From the NCBI RefSeq assembly GCF_004208635.1, contig NZ_CP035806.1, forward strand, positions 310,001 to 374,000: 64,000 bases of DNA, in the 5' to 3' direction. Origin of the DNA: Leucobacter triazinivorans (GTDB lineage: Bacteria > Actinomycetota > Actinomycetes > Actinomycetales > Microbacteriaceae). The position numbers were made by a program, and so were the translations under genes. This document shows positions 8,835-17,226 of this stretch, piece by piece. The notes beneath the pieces were generated by a model that searched no databases, was not told the DNA's origin, and worked only from the letters and a program-made list of their open reading frames with translations. Every line of letters starts with the position of its first letter. The first letter of the stretch is position 1.

Positions 8835-9571
8835 TATTCACCAAGCTGTGCGTAAAGTAGCGCGAGGTCTGCTCGGACAGAGAGCCGTTGCGGTGGCAGA
8901 CCTGGAAGATCCATCACCAACAATGCAGCTGGCGGCTCCCTGTCAGATGAAGCCTGACCTGAAAAGATATTGATGGCTTTCGCCGTTGTAGTATCGTGCC
9001 CGACCTTCTGAAGTCGATCTCCAGTTTCGGCGTATGTCAGTACATGGCCCACAGTTGCACTGTCCAGAAGCCCGCCCTGTTCGTCGAGATTGTGTGCAAA
9101 CCATCGCGCTACAGCATTGGTCGTGATGAGTTCATATCGGCCTTGTTCAACTTTAACCGGCGCTTGGGAAAAGTCGTGGTCTGTAACTAGTCGTAAAAAC
9201 GTCTTGACGTCGTCACTTGGCGAGAACACATGTGGCCTACCATGCGCATTTAGAGCATCCTTAAGTCGAGGGGGTTTAAGTACCAAGTCGCGAATGCGCT
9301 CGATCTCTTCGACCGTATCTGCTCTCGGCTCTGCAACAGGTTCACCGTTGAGATAACGACTGTGACTTATCGCGTTACGTAGGTTACCGAAGAGCTTCAA
9401 GGCTTCTTTGTGCTTTGGTATTAACTCATTCGAGTTATCAACCAAGTCCCAGAACTTTGGACGTTTAGACCCGGGCAGCGATTCTCCCTGCTGTCGCGTA
9501 AGTTCAGTTTCGATGTCAGCGTGAGCGTTCAAGAACCTTCGTGCATTTGTTTCATCATCCATTGAGCCCAC
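8834..9571 (-). CDS. HEPN-like and CBS-domain protein, candidate RNase effector
   Basis: This 245-residue protein has two parts. Residues 1-110 are helical and contain LFGNLRNAISHSRYL near residue 63; R-N-A-I-S-H fits the R-x4-6-H signature of HEPN RNases and toxins. Residues 115-245 resemble a CBS pair (VKTFLRLVTDHDFSQAPVKV, YELITTNAVARWFA, later AALLVMDLPG), a domain that senses adenosine nucleotides. Together these would make a nucleotide-controlled RNase, typical of abortive-infection proteins, but this is inference. It is the first gene of a two-gene operon with the Cys-cluster protein. GTG at 9571 or ATG at 9562 may be the start. The pair lies in the interval separating umuC from umuD. 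Confidence 0.55.
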   Translation of the reverse strand: MGSMDDETNARRFLNAHADIETELTRQQGESLPGSKRPKFWDLVDNSNELIPKHKEALKLFGNLRNAISHSRYLNGEPVAEPRADTVEEIERIRDLVLKPPRLKDALNAHGRPHVFSPSDDVKTFLRLVTDHDFSQAPVKVEQGRYELITTNAVARWFAHNLDEQGGLLDSATVGHVLTYAETGDRLQKVGHDTTTAKAINIFSGQASSDREPPAALLVMDLPGLPPQRLSVRADLALLYAQLGE

Positions 9572-9794
9572 CGTAATCTTTGCGTTTAGCCAGTCTCTGA
9601 AAGCCTAGTCTCGAACGCATGAAAGAGGTCTGCTATGCTCGCTTTCACGTTCAAGAGTCGTGACCGTAGGTACCTGGCTGGTCGCGCGACAACCCGAATC
9701 CATCGACTCCCGGGTGTCCCAGGGGAAGAACGGGCTCACGAAACCTCGTGATGCAAGATTCGATGGGGCGATGCCCCGGAGAGGGGCATTCAAC

Positions 9795-10412
9795 ATGCCT
9801 ACGTCAAAGAACAGATTCACCGACCGCGACGGCTGGTGGGGTGAACTCAATTTGCGTTACCAGCACGTCCCGATTCAGTCAGGGCATGAGTTTGAAACCG
9901 AGCAAGCTGCACTCGCAGTGCTGGCGGCCCATCCGCCGGTCGGCTTCGTCGGTGACACGGAAGGCAGCGAGATCTCTGCGGATCAGCTCAACGAGCTAGT
10001 CAGAGGCACGGTCGAGAACGCCGAGCAGGAAGCAAAAAACCAGCGGGAGTCTGCTGCTGAGAAGCGGCGCTTGCTCGGTTGGGCGAAAATCGAGGAGGCG
10101 CTGGCCGACCCCAACGCTGATCGGGTGATCACTGAAGGGCGCTGGGCAGGGTTCAGCCGGGGCGACGCCGTCGCCTGGTGCTGGAATCTGTTTCAGTACG
10201 AGCCGCACGGCTTCACACACCCCGGCTCGCAAGTGCGCCACGAGGCCATGCAGCAATTGCAAGCCGGTGGGTTGCCCGAGGTGTTCGGTTACCCCGAGCG
10301 CGCTCGCGAACTCGTAGCCCGTGGGCTGACGCCGCGCGAGTACAGGCGGCACCAGGAGGCTCTAGGCGCTCGTACATTCGCTGCCCTGGACGTCAAACAT
10401 CCTCGACCCTAA
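9795..10412 (+). CDS. Hypothetical protein
   Basis: The frame is open from 9660, but the ATG at 9795 is preceded by GGAGAGGGG and begins a well-formed product (MPTSKNRFTDRDGWWGELN), so I choose it; 205 residues result. The protein is acidic in its first half with a charged helical segment around residues 65-95 (VENAEQEAKNQRESAAEKRR). No transmembrane segment or catalytic motif is visible and I do not recognise a family. It is followed after 17 bases by a strong hairpin, probably a shared terminator for this gene and the convergent umuD. Confidence 0.5.
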   Translation: MPTSKNRFTDRDGWWGELNLRYQHVPIQSGHEFETEQAALAVLAAHPPVGFVGDTEGSEISADQLNELVRGTVENAEQEAKNQRESAAEKRRLLGWAKIEEALADPNADRVITEGRWAGFSRGDAVAWCWNLFQYEPHGFTHPGSQVRHEAMQQLQAGGLPEVFGYPERARELVARGLTPREYRRHQEALGARTFAALDVKHPRP

Positions 10413-10429
10413 GTGCGATATCAGCAGGG

Positions 10430-10464
10430 ACCTGAGCAGGGGTGAACAACAGCCCCTCTCAGGT
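10430..10464. terminator. Hairpin terminator between convergent genes
   Basis: ACCTGAG and AGGGG on the left arm (10430-10442, one bulged C) pair with CCCCT and CTCAGGT on the right arm (10453-10464) around a ten-base loop. It lies between the end of the plus-strand gene at 10412 and the end of minus-strand umuD at 10516, so it could stop transcription from both sides. There is no long T-tract, as is common in actinobacteria. Confidence 0.6.
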
Positions 10465-10515
10465 TCTCTGCGACTCCTGTTGAGTGGCGGTTGAGTGCGC
10501 GCCGATCCACCGCCA

Positions 10516-10938
10516 TTATGAGGCCGGGCTGATGATGAACGTAACGACGCCCCACACCGTCATCTCGCTCAGCTCGGGCAGCACGAGATGCGGAAACCCT
10601 GGGTTTTCGGCCCGCAGTGTGACCTGGCCGCTCTGGTCAATATGCAGGCGCTTCACCGTGTACTCGCCGTCAACGATCGCAACCACGATGCGCCCAGGCA
10701 CCGGCGTGACACCGCGATCAACGATCAGCAGCGCCCCGTCTGGAATCACGGGCTCCATCGACCGCCCCGCAGCTCGCCAGAAGTAGGTGGCCGCACGGTC
10801 GCGAATGAGATGCTCGACAAGGCTCAGCTCTTCGGTTGGGTAGTCCTGCGCTGGGCTCGGAAACCCGCACTGCGCAGTCTCAGGGGCGACTGGCAGTGAA
10901 ACGTCGAGCGTGAGCAGCAGGGGTTCGGGATTTTGCAT
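10516..10938 (-). CDS. umuD: UmuD-like S24 (LexA-family) autopeptidase
   Basis: This 140-residue protein carries the S24 peptidase core: AAGRSMEPVIPDGALLIVDRG holds the catalytic serine in the S-M motif near residue 57, and DGEYTVKRL holds the catalytic lysine near 95. It lacks an N-terminal DNA-binding domain, so it is UmuD rather than LexA. RecA-stimulated self-cleavage would give UmuD', the partner of UmuC in polymerase V. The ATG at 10938 is preferred over upstream TTG and GTG codons at 10944 and 10941. A LexA-type box lies 16 bases upstream. The cognate umuC is not adjacent but 2.6 kb downstream. Confidence 0.85.
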   Translation of the reverse strand: MQNPEPLLLTLDVSLPVAPETAQCGFPSPAQDYPTEELSLVEHLIRDRAATYFWRAAGRSMEPVIPDGALLIVDRGVTPVPGRIVVAIVDGEYTVKRLHIDQSGQVTLRAENPGFPHLVLPELSEMTVWGVVTFIISPAS

Positions 10939-10953
10939 CACCAAGCACTCTAC

Positions 10954-10967
10954 CGAACGTATATTCG
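10954..10967. promoter_or_regulatory. SOS (LexA) box of umuD
   Basis: CGAACGTATATTCG matches the Gram-positive/actinobacterial LexA consensus CGAAC-N4-GTTCG at all but one position. It is placed between umuD (start 10938, leftward) and dprA (start 11034, rightward), close enough to umuD to cover its promoter. This indicates DNA-damage induction of umuD. Confidence 0.65.
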
Positions 10968-11033
10968 AATGATTGTGTTGTGGCCCTGGGCACGCACCTG
11001 TGTGGTGAGCTTTGACAGCGAAGGAGCCAGCTG

Positions 11034-12038
11034 ATGCCTACCCTCTCCGATCTCGTAAGAGACGAGCGATCCGCACGCCTGCTGCTCTCGCTTGTCGGCA
11101 CGCCTAACGACGAGGCAACCGGACGATTGCTCACCCGCGTTGGCGCAGAAGAGCTGATCGCGCTTGCAGATCGCGACACTGAGATACCCGGCATGGATCG
11201 CGCCGAAGCTGCGGTCTGGCGCGAACAGATTCGCACTCATCACGGCATGGATCAAGCCGCCTCCCTTACGGCAAAGAGCGCACGATATCGGTTCATCATT
11301 CCCGATGACACCGACTGGCCTTCCTCATTGAATGACCTCGGTGACCGCACCCCTTATGGGCTCTGGGTTAACGGCAACACCGATCTGCTCCGTGGCGATG
11401 CTGCTGACCGCGTCACGATTACGGGAGCACGCGCAGCTACCGGCTACGGCACTTTCGTCGCCGAAGAAATCGCAAGCGGCCTCTCCGAGAAGGGCCGAAC
11501 GGTCGTGGCTGGTGCCGCCTACGGCATCGAAGGTTCCGCTCACCGCGCCGCACTTGCCGGGGACGGCAGCACGATCGCAGTGATGGCGTCGGGTACCGAC
11601 CGCCCGTACCCGGCAGCCCACAATCAGCTCCTCGAAAGGATCGCCCAGCGCGGGCTTGTCATATCTGAGGTGCAGCCCGGGTCCGCACCAACCCGACAGC
11701 GTTTCATCGACAGGGCGCGTCTTCAGGCGGCACTCGCGGGTGCCACCGTCATCGTTGAGGCTGGCGCCCACTCTGGCAGCATGCGCACCGCGCAAGAGGC
11801 GCAGGATCTCGGGCGCATCGTGGGTGCGGTCCCGGGCCCGGTCACGAGCGCCGCGAGCTACGGCACGAATCAGGCGATTCGAGACGGCCGCGCACAGCTA
11901 GTCTCTGGCAGTTTCGACTTCGAGCGATTGCTTCTCGCATCTGAGTCGCAACAACCGCCTCAGCGAGCATTCAACCAAACACACCAGCTCAAGCAGTGGC
12001 ATTCACGTCCGCGGAGCATTACCCCGCAAGGGATGTGA
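11034..12038 (+). CDS. dprA: DprA/Smf-like DNA-processing protein
   Basis: This 334-residue protein has the Rossmann core of DprA: ITGARAATGYGTFVAEEIASGL around residue 125, VVAGAAYGIEGSAHRAAL around 160, ASGTDRPYPAAHNQLLERI around 185, and VIVEAGAHSGSMRTAQEA around 235. DprA binds single-stranded DNA and loads RecA in natural transformation. Homologues carried on conjugative elements may act on incoming single-stranded DNA, which is an inference. The start at 11034 is preceded by GAAGGAGC at good spacing and by a GCACCT leader at 10994-10999. It is divergent from umuD and its 3' end faces the relaxase fragment. Confidence 0.82.
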   Translation: MPTLSDLVRDERSARLLLSLVGTPNDEATGRLLTRVGAEELIALADRDTEIPGMDRAEAAVWREQIRTHHGMDQAASLTAKSARYRFIIPDDTDWPSSLNDLGDRTPYGLWVNGNTDLLRGDAADRVTITGARAATGYGTFVAEEIASGLSEKGRTVVAGAAYGIEGSAHRAALAGDGSTIAVMASGTDRPYPAAHNQLLERIAQRGLVISEVQPGSAPTRQRFIDRARLQAALAGATVIVEAGAHSGSMRTAQEAQDLGRIVGAVPGPVTSAASYGTNQAIRDGRAQLVSGSFDFERLLLASESQQPPQRAFNQTHQLKQWHSRPRSITPQGM

Positions 12039-12047
12039 GCAATCCTT

Positions 12048-13067
12048 TCACAAGCGCAACCCGCGGGGCTCTGCTGCACGCACGGGCATTTCTGGATGAC
12101 GTGGGCGGTTGAGGTTCTCGATCGCACGCAATGCTGCTTCAGCGCGTGCCCGGTCGATCTTCTGGGCGGTCACGTCGGCTGGTGCGCCGAGCGCAGCGTC
12201 GCTGGTGATCTGGTAGCGGTCTCGATATGCGGCGACGATGCGAGCTGACCGCCGCCACGCGGTTGCACGTCGTGGATCGGTCGGCAAGGCCCCAAGTGAA
12301 CCGACCCATCTTGCTCCGCCAGCAACATCACGATCGAGCACTGCACCCACCCGTTCCTCAATCAAAGCTCGGCGCTCCTCAAGCGCTGTTCGCATTTCGT
12401 TACTCATCGACCCATTGGCTTCTGGGATCAGCCCGACTATCAAACGAGGTGCTCTACGCGAGCGTCCCGAACCAGCAGCACGCGATGTCGCCGACGCAAC
12501 CCGGTGTCGCAAGACCGCAGCGATATCATCGGCATCATCAAAGCCGCGCGCGCGCACCAGTCGTGGCAGCAAAGCATCCACGTTGTGATGGTTTGCTTCG
12601 GCACGACGAAGCTCAGCGGTCAACGGCCCAAATGCCTCTGAATCGATTGCAGCCTCAGCATCCGACGGTGACAGCCCAGAGGCCCGCAACAGCCCTGCCC
12701 ACCGGTCTCGCTGCGCAACGGCAGCGATGGTTTCATACTCCGCGGCGAGCTGCGCGATCGTGCCCCAGGCTTCTTGCTCGGCAACGAGCGATTCGTGAGC
12801 CGAGAGTTCCGCCCCGACGTTCTGCAGAACGCCGTATAGAACGCTCCGACCCGTTGCTCCGTCATCATCGGCTGGGTGCGGCCCACTGTGTAGGGCCTCG
12901 GGTCGATCCACCGCCACATACGCTCGGTTCACGAAACGCCCGCGCGTCATGGCGACGTACAGGTTTTCGCGCGTCATCGACGAGTCAACGAGCACATGCG
13001 CGGTGTCGGTCGTGACACCCTGAGCACGATACGAGGTGACCGCGTAGCCGAGGTTCTGTAAACGCAC
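12048..13067 (-). pseudogene. traA: MobF relaxase, C-terminal fragment cut off by an insertion
   Basis: The frame continues the relaxase-helicase that ends at 22588. From residue 8 it reads GYAVTSYRAQGVTTDTAHVL... ENLYVAMTRGR, which are the last conserved helicase motifs (V and VI), followed by a roughly 270-residue charged C-terminal region. The first seven codons (starting GTG, encoding MRLQNLG) come from the inner element, not from the relaxase. Rejoining T22588-side sequence to position 13045 restores one frame (ELG-YAVTSYRAQG) of about 1182 residues. No promoter or ribosome-binding site of its own is evident, so this piece is probably silent unless the inner element excises. Confidence 0.85.
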
Positions 13068-13078
13068 CTACCTCTCAC
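13024..13078. other. Left attachment junction of the inner element
   Basis: Relaxase sequence (GTGACCGCG) runs up to the TA at 13045-13046 and element sequence (GCCGAGGTTCTGTAAACG) follows. The element arm is the inverted counterpart of the right end. The original target inferred from the outer halves is CCGCG-TA-GCCCAGCTCC. Confidence 0.8.
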
Positions 13079-13103
13079 ACGAGTAGGAAGGCGGGGCCGA
13101 GAA

Positions 13104-14672
13104 ATGGGCCACAACGAGCAGAAACCGAGCACAAAGCCGTTGCGTGCAGTGGTGTACGTCAGGATCAGTGACGACCCCGAGGGCACCGAGCGCGGCGTGG
13201 ATCGGCAGGAGGCCGATTGCCGCGCCTACGCCGCCGCCCACGGGTGGGAAGTCGCGGCGGTGTTCCGTGAGAATGACACATCGGCGTTCAAGCAGCGCAC
13301 GATCACGCTCCCGTCGGGTGAGCGGGTGCGGCGGGTTGTTCGTCCGCAGTTCCGCGCCATGCTGAAACACCTCGTGGACGGTCAGGCGCAGGTGATGATC
13401 GCGTACGACCTTGATCGGGCGGTGCGCGACCCCAGAGATTTGGAAGACCTCATCGACGCGAAGGTGCTCGGAGGGTTCACCGTCCGCTCTGTCACCGGCT
13501 CGCTCAGGTTGGATACGGATTCTGATGTGGCGATGGCCAGGGTGCTGGTCGCGATGGCGAACAAGTCGTCGGCTGACACCGCCCGCCGTGTCGCACGGGC
13601 AGCGAAGCAGCAGGCTATCGAGGGGGCCTGGCACGGCGGTAGGGTGCCATTCGGGTACCGGGCAGAGGCAGGCGCGCTTCTGATTGATCCGGTGACCGGG
13701 CCATTGGTGGTCGAGATGTACCAACGAGTGCTCGCCGGTGACTCCCTGTACCGCATACGCAAGGACTGGAACCAGCGCGGCATCCTCACCACCCACGGAT
13801 GCGCCTGGTCGGATCGCACGCTCAAGATGGTGCTCTACAACCCCTCCAACAAGGGAGTGCGCGAGTACCGGCCCGTCATGCCGGACGGAAGCCGCGCGCG
13901 AACCTCGAAGATGCAGGTGAAAGCGGCGTGGCCCGCGCTTGTGGACGAGGACACCTGGCAGCAAGTCTCCGATGTCCTCGACGCGCGGAAGAAGGCCCGA
14001 AACTTCCACCAACCCGGCAGCGGTGCCGCGGTGCGGATGTATCCGTTCTCGGGGCTCATCCGCTGCTCACTGTGCGGCACAGCGATGATTCACCGGGGTG
14101 GCGTATACCAGTGCTTACAGCCAACCCCAGGAGGGTGCACCCGTTCGATTCGCTCCGCCGAAATCGCCAAGCTTGTCGAAGAAGCAGTGCTCGCGACGTT
14201 CGAGCAGATCACCCTCCACCCCACGAAACAGCGAACCTCCGGGAGCGACCTTGCGGCACGGATCGGGCTCGCAGCGACGCTCGACCAGGATCGGGAGCGT
14301 CTGGGACGGCTCGATGATGACTACTACGACGGTCTGATCGACAAAGCCATGTGGGTGCGGCAACGCGCGAGGATCGCGGAGCGCATCGAGGCGACCCGGC
14401 GCGAGCATGCGGCGACGCTGCCCGAGCAGCACGCGGGGCTCAACATCGACATGACCACGGTCGCGGCTGAGTGGGAGGGGCGTACCCCGATGTGGCAGTA
14501 CCAGGCGGCGAGCCTGATCCTGCAATCAGTGCTCGTGCATGCGCACCCAGCGGACATGATGACCGCCGTGCCCAAGCGCCGCAACGAGAGCACCGAGGCG
14601 TTCCATGTGCGCCGCGATGCGCACCGTGCGGCAGTGCTCGCACGCCGGGTCGAGTTCGTCTGGCGCGCATAG
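13104..14672 (+). CDS. Large serine recombinase, integrase of the inner element
   Basis: This 522-residue recombinase begins with the resolvase catalytic domain: RAVVYVRISDD near residue 13 holds the nucleophile serine and the arginine, with DRQEADCRAYAAAHGW after it and IAYDLDRAVRDPRDLEDLID near 100. A recombinase domain follows (GRVPFGYRAEAG near 175). A zinc ribbon is visible near 308-330 (IRCSLCGTAM... YQCLQ...GC). A coiled-coil region and C-terminal tail end the protein. The size and order fit a large serine integrase. It lies 58 bases inside the left end and reads away from it, as is usual. The leader has GCACCT and the ribosome-binding sequence AGGAAGG. A separate directionality factor is not recognised; the 73-residue gene at 14712 is one candidate. 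Confidence 0.9.
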   Translation: MGHNEQKPSTKPLRAVVYVRISDDPEGTERGVDRQEADCRAYAAAHGWEVAAVFRENDTSAFKQRTITLPSGERVRRVVRPQFRAMLKHLVDGQAQVMIAYDLDRAVRDPRDLEDLIDAKVLGGFTVRSVTGSLRLDTDSDVAMARVLVAMANKSSADTARRVARAAKQQAIEGAWHGGRVPFGYRAEAGALLIDPVTGPLVVEMYQRVLAGDSLYRIRKDWNQRGILTTHGCAWSDRTLKMVLYNPSNKGVREYRPVMPDGSRARTSKMQVKAAWPALVDEDTWQQVSDVLDARKKARNFHQPGSGAAVRMYPFSGLIRCSLCGTAMIHRGGVYQCLQPTPGGCTRSIRSAEIAKLVEEAVLATFEQITLHPTKQRTSGSDLAARIGLAATLDQDRERLGRLDDDYYDGLIDKAMWVRQRARIAERIEATRREHAATLPEQHAGLNIDMTTVAAEWEGRTPMWQYQAASLILQSVLVHAHPADMMTAVPKRRNESTEAFHVRRDAHRAAVLARRVEFVWRA

Positions 14673-14711
14673 ATCGGATCGCGCGTGACCGGCCCCACAG
14701 CTCTGAGTCGT

Positions 14712-14933
14712 TCAGGGTGCGGGGCCGTCGCGTCTCTCCGCGACGGACGCGCGCATGGAGCGCGGGGCGGTGCAGAGTTCGCGCAGTTTGGCCAATACCG
14801 CAGGATCGTTCACGGCGGTAGCGAGGCCCTGTGCGTGCCGCGAAGCAGCGGCGAGTCGCGCGCCGAGCGTGGCGTCAGGTGATGGTGTGGGGGCGGTGGA
14901 CGTAGCAGCGGGGGTTTCGGTGTAGGTGCTCAT
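14712..14933 (-). CDS. Small hypothetical protein of the inner element
   Basis: From the ATG at 14933 this is a 73-residue protein rich in Ala, Thr and Pro at its N-terminus, with a possible helix (LGARLAAASRHAQGLATAV) and a basic tail. A TTG at 14966 would add eleven residues and overlap the stop of the preceding gene. I prefer 14933 because GCACCT sits six bases before it, the arrangement seen at two other genes in the window. It is downstream of the 287-residue gene on the same strand and may be co-transcribed. The function is unknown; size and position next to the integrase make a recombination directionality factor conceivable, without motif support. Confidence 0.4.
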   Translation of the reverse strand: MSTYTETPAATSTAPTPSPDATLGARLAAASRHAQGLATAVNDPAVLAKLRELCTAPRSMRASVAERRDGPAP

Positions 14934-14962
14934 ACCGTTAGGTGCGGAGTCCCACCCCCAAA

Positions 14963-15826
14963 TCAAGGCGCGGCGCGCTCGGCGGGGTTCGCGGCGTAGA
15001 TCATCTTCAACAGTGCCTCATCGTCGCGCAGACTGTCCAGCGTTTCGCCGTTCAGTAATCGCAGCAGCACACCATCACCCATCGGAGTGCCCGCATGCTT
15101 CGGGTCAGGGTGCCCGAGCACGATCCGCAACAGCGCAGACCACGAGCGGGGCGGTATGCCGAGCAGTATCGGGATCGCGTGGTCACAGCGCAGTACCTCA
15201 ACGCCGCGCTGCCGAGAAGACAGATCGGCAAGCCGGTAGGCCACATGTTCGACGCACTCGGCAACGAGCGCAGCATCCCAGCCCGCAGACTCTAATAGCG
15301 TGACCGTGGCAGAGAGCATCGCGGCCACCCGCGCCTCGTGCTCGCTCTCGTCCGCGTCGCCGTCATCATGGTGCGTGAACGCCGGATGGTAGTCAGCCAA
15401 GCGCTCACGCTCGGCAAACCGCACAGCATCGTGAAACCCGGCGATCCGAGCGGTGTGACGCACCTTGCTGGCAGAGGTCAGCATCCCAGCGGCACGAGTC
15501 TCCGCGTGACAGGTGATCTGCACAGCACGCGTCACCACCGCCCACGGGTTGACAGCGTTCCTGGTCGAGGGCGCGAGCATCACCTCGAACGCGGCGGACG
15601 CCACCGCCCAAGCATCCAAGCCATGCTTACGTGCAAGTGGTCGGTACTTGATCGCCGTATAGCGCATGAGGTCGGCGGCTTCAGGCTCACCCCGCCATGC
15701 ACCCGGCCCGGCGTCGTGTAACCGGATGAGGAGGGAACGTAGAACTTCTGGGCTCTCGAAGCTGCTGCTGGTCGAGCCAGTCGTTCCCGCAGCATCGTTG
15801 GTAGCGGGTGAGGTGTGTTCGTCCAC
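14963..15826 (-). CDS. Conserved mobile-element protein, paralogue of the gene at 48328
   Basis: I take GTG at 15826, which follows GGGAGG at seven bases, rather than GTG at 15841; 287 residues result. The core aligns by eye with the 288-residue product at 48328-49194: LHDAGPGAWRGEPEAADLM versus LHQQGPGAWQRDPVAADLM, then ALARKHGLD, NPWAVVTRAVQITCHAE, PRSWSALLRIVLG and GVLLRLLNGETLDSL in the same order. No catalytic motif or transmembrane segment is visible. One copy in the inner element and one in the outer element show that the two share gene stock. CCTCCC-TTGT-GGGAGG just upstream forms a hairpin that would hide the ribosome-binding site. Confidence 0.65.
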   Translation of the reverse strand: MDEHTSPATNDAAGTTGSTSSSFESPEVLRSLLIRLHDAGPGAWRGEPEAADLMRYTAIKYRPLARKHGLDAWAVASAAFEVMLAPSTRNAVNPWAVVTRAVQITCHAETRAAGMLTSASKVRHTARIAGFHDAVRFAERERLADYHPAFTHHDDGDADESEHEARVAAMLSATVTLLESAGWDAALVAECVEHVAYRLADLSSRQRGVEVLRCDHAIPILLGIPPRSWSALLRIVLGHPDPKHAGTPMGDGVLLRLLNGETLDSLRDDEALLKMIYAANPAERAAP

Positions 15827-15954
15827 GGTGACGCCTCCCACAAGGGAGGTGCGGCACCGGAACCCAAATCAAGACAGGCGTTAGTGCGCCAGCTACGCCT
15901 GCCGTTCGTCAGCAGAAGTACTGTCCTGTCACCCCTCGAGTCGGGTATGCGATC

Positions 15955-16014
15955 CAGCAATCGGGCGGAACCGTCTGCGGACGACAGGCCCGCAGTGGTT
16001 CCGCCCGATTGCTG
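15955..16014. terminator. Long perfect hairpin after the efflux gene
   Basis: CAGCAATCGGGCGGAACC at 15955-15972 pairs without mismatch with GGTTCCGCCCGATTGCTG at 15997-16014, and a second stem (CTGCGG/CCGCAG) forms inside the loop. It is ten bases past the stop of the minus-strand MFS gene, the place of a terminator. It separates the MFS/TetR pair from the 287-residue gene. Confidence 0.7.
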
Positions 16015-16024
16015 ATCCGATGGG

Positions 16025-17209
16025 CTATTCGGCTTGTCGTGCTGCCTGTGGGAGCCGCGCGAGGGCTGCCCCGCCGATCACAGCGAGCATGGCGGCGGTG
16101 ATGACCATCGCGCTGGTGAAGCCCCACTGTCCGGTGCTGATGCCGGTGAGGAGTGGGCCGCCCGCGAGTCCTGCGGCGTAGGCGAGGTTGTAGAGCGCGA
16201 ATGAGCCGCCGAGCGTCGGTGGCGTGGACTTGTATCCCTGTTCGCTGATGAGCGTGGTGGCCGGGGCCAGCAGCAGTGCCGAGGACGCTCCGAGGAGGAT
16301 CATGCCGATGCAGGTCTGCCACAATTCGGTGGCGAACCCGGTCACCACGAGTGCGGCGGTGACCGCGACGACCCCCGCACCGACGAGCAGCCTGGGTGAT
16401 GCGGTGGACACCAGGCGACCGACGATGGGGTTCGCGATGATCGAGGCGAGGGCAGCGAGCCCGAACAGCAACCCGATCGTCAGCGAACTTGCCCCCAAAT
16501 GGACCGGGAGCACCGGCTCGATGCCAGAGAGCACTGCCGCGCCGACCGCGACGGCGAGAACGATAGAGAATGACCCCGGCACTTTGAGTACCGCGAGCGG
16601 CCCCGCCGTGTCATCGGTGACGCGGGGCGAGTCCTTCACGAGCACGATCCGCAACACTCCATCGGCCAGTGCGACCGCGGCAGCGAACAGAAACGGAGAT
16701 GCGGTGCCGAAGTGCTCGACCAGAAACCCGGCCAACGGCGGACCGATCAGCACACCGAGGGTAATGGTGGACAGTGCGATACCCATCGACTGGCCGCGCT
16801 TTTCCATCGGGGTGGTGGCCGCGATCAGCGAGAGGGCTGCGACCCACGACATGCCACCCGCGATGCCTTGGGCGAGGCGGGCGACGAGCAGCAGCCAGTA
16901 CGGGCCGCCGGTGGCGAACAGCAGCGTCGCCGCCGCAAGCCCCACCAGGCCGATCAGCAGCGGTGTGCGGGGGCCGTACCGGTCCACGATGCGCCCGGCG
17001 AACAGCGTTGCGATGATCATCGCCGCTGCGTACGAGGAGAACAGGATCCCGGTTGCCTCCGGCCCCACTTCAACGACGGAGGGCAGGAGCGGGAGAACTG
17101 GGACGGCGAGGCCGTGCACGAGCATGTCGGTGAACAGCGCGGCGGACGATACGACCAGCGCGCGCGTGGGAGTGGTGCCCCCGGCAGGGGCGGTGTGTGG
17201 AGTTGTCAT
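16025..17209 (-). CDS. MFS drug efflux transporter
   Basis: This 394-residue membrane protein has about twelve hydrophobic segments and MFS signatures: DRYGPRTPLL after the second segment (motif A-like, near residue 80), RLAQGIAGGMSW near 110 and LGVLIGPPLAGFL near 152, the motif C region of drug/proton antiporters. The drug is not predictable; resemblance to DHA1 (tetracycline or multidrug) exporters is only at family level. It is the second gene after a TetR regulator, 17 bases away on the same strand, and ends at a strong hairpin. Together with erm it makes the inner element a resistance carrier. Confidence 0.85.
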   Translation of the reverse strand: MTTPHTAPAGGTTPTRALVVSSAALFTDMLVHGLAVPVLPLLPSVVEVGPEATGILFSSYAAAMIIATLFAGRIVDRYGPRTPLLIGLVGLAAATLLFATGGPYWLLLVARLAQGIAGGMSWVAALSLIAATTPMEKRGQSMGIALSTITLGVLIGPPLAGFLVEHFGTASPFLFAAAVALADGVLRIVLVKDSPRVTDDTAGPLAVLKVPGSFSIVLAVAVGAAVLSGIEPVLPVHLGASSLTIGLLFGLAALASIIANPIVGRLVSTASPRLLVGAGVVAVTAALVVTGFATELWQTCIGMILLGASSALLLAPATTLISEQGYKSTPPTLGGSFALYNLAYAAGLAGGPLLTGISTGQWGFTSAMVITAAMLAVIGGAALARLPQAARQAE

Positions 17210-17226
17210 GGAAATGAGTGGTCTTT

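Noticed and set aside
13068..14012. Open frame opposite to the serine recombinase
   Set aside because: His/Arg-rich product without domain logic, opposite to a clear catalytic domain.
15955..16014. Perfect 18-bp inverted repeat considered as an insertion-sequence end
   Set aside because: The arms face each other across 24 bases and lie directly after the MFS stop; no transposase is nearby, so a terminator fits better.
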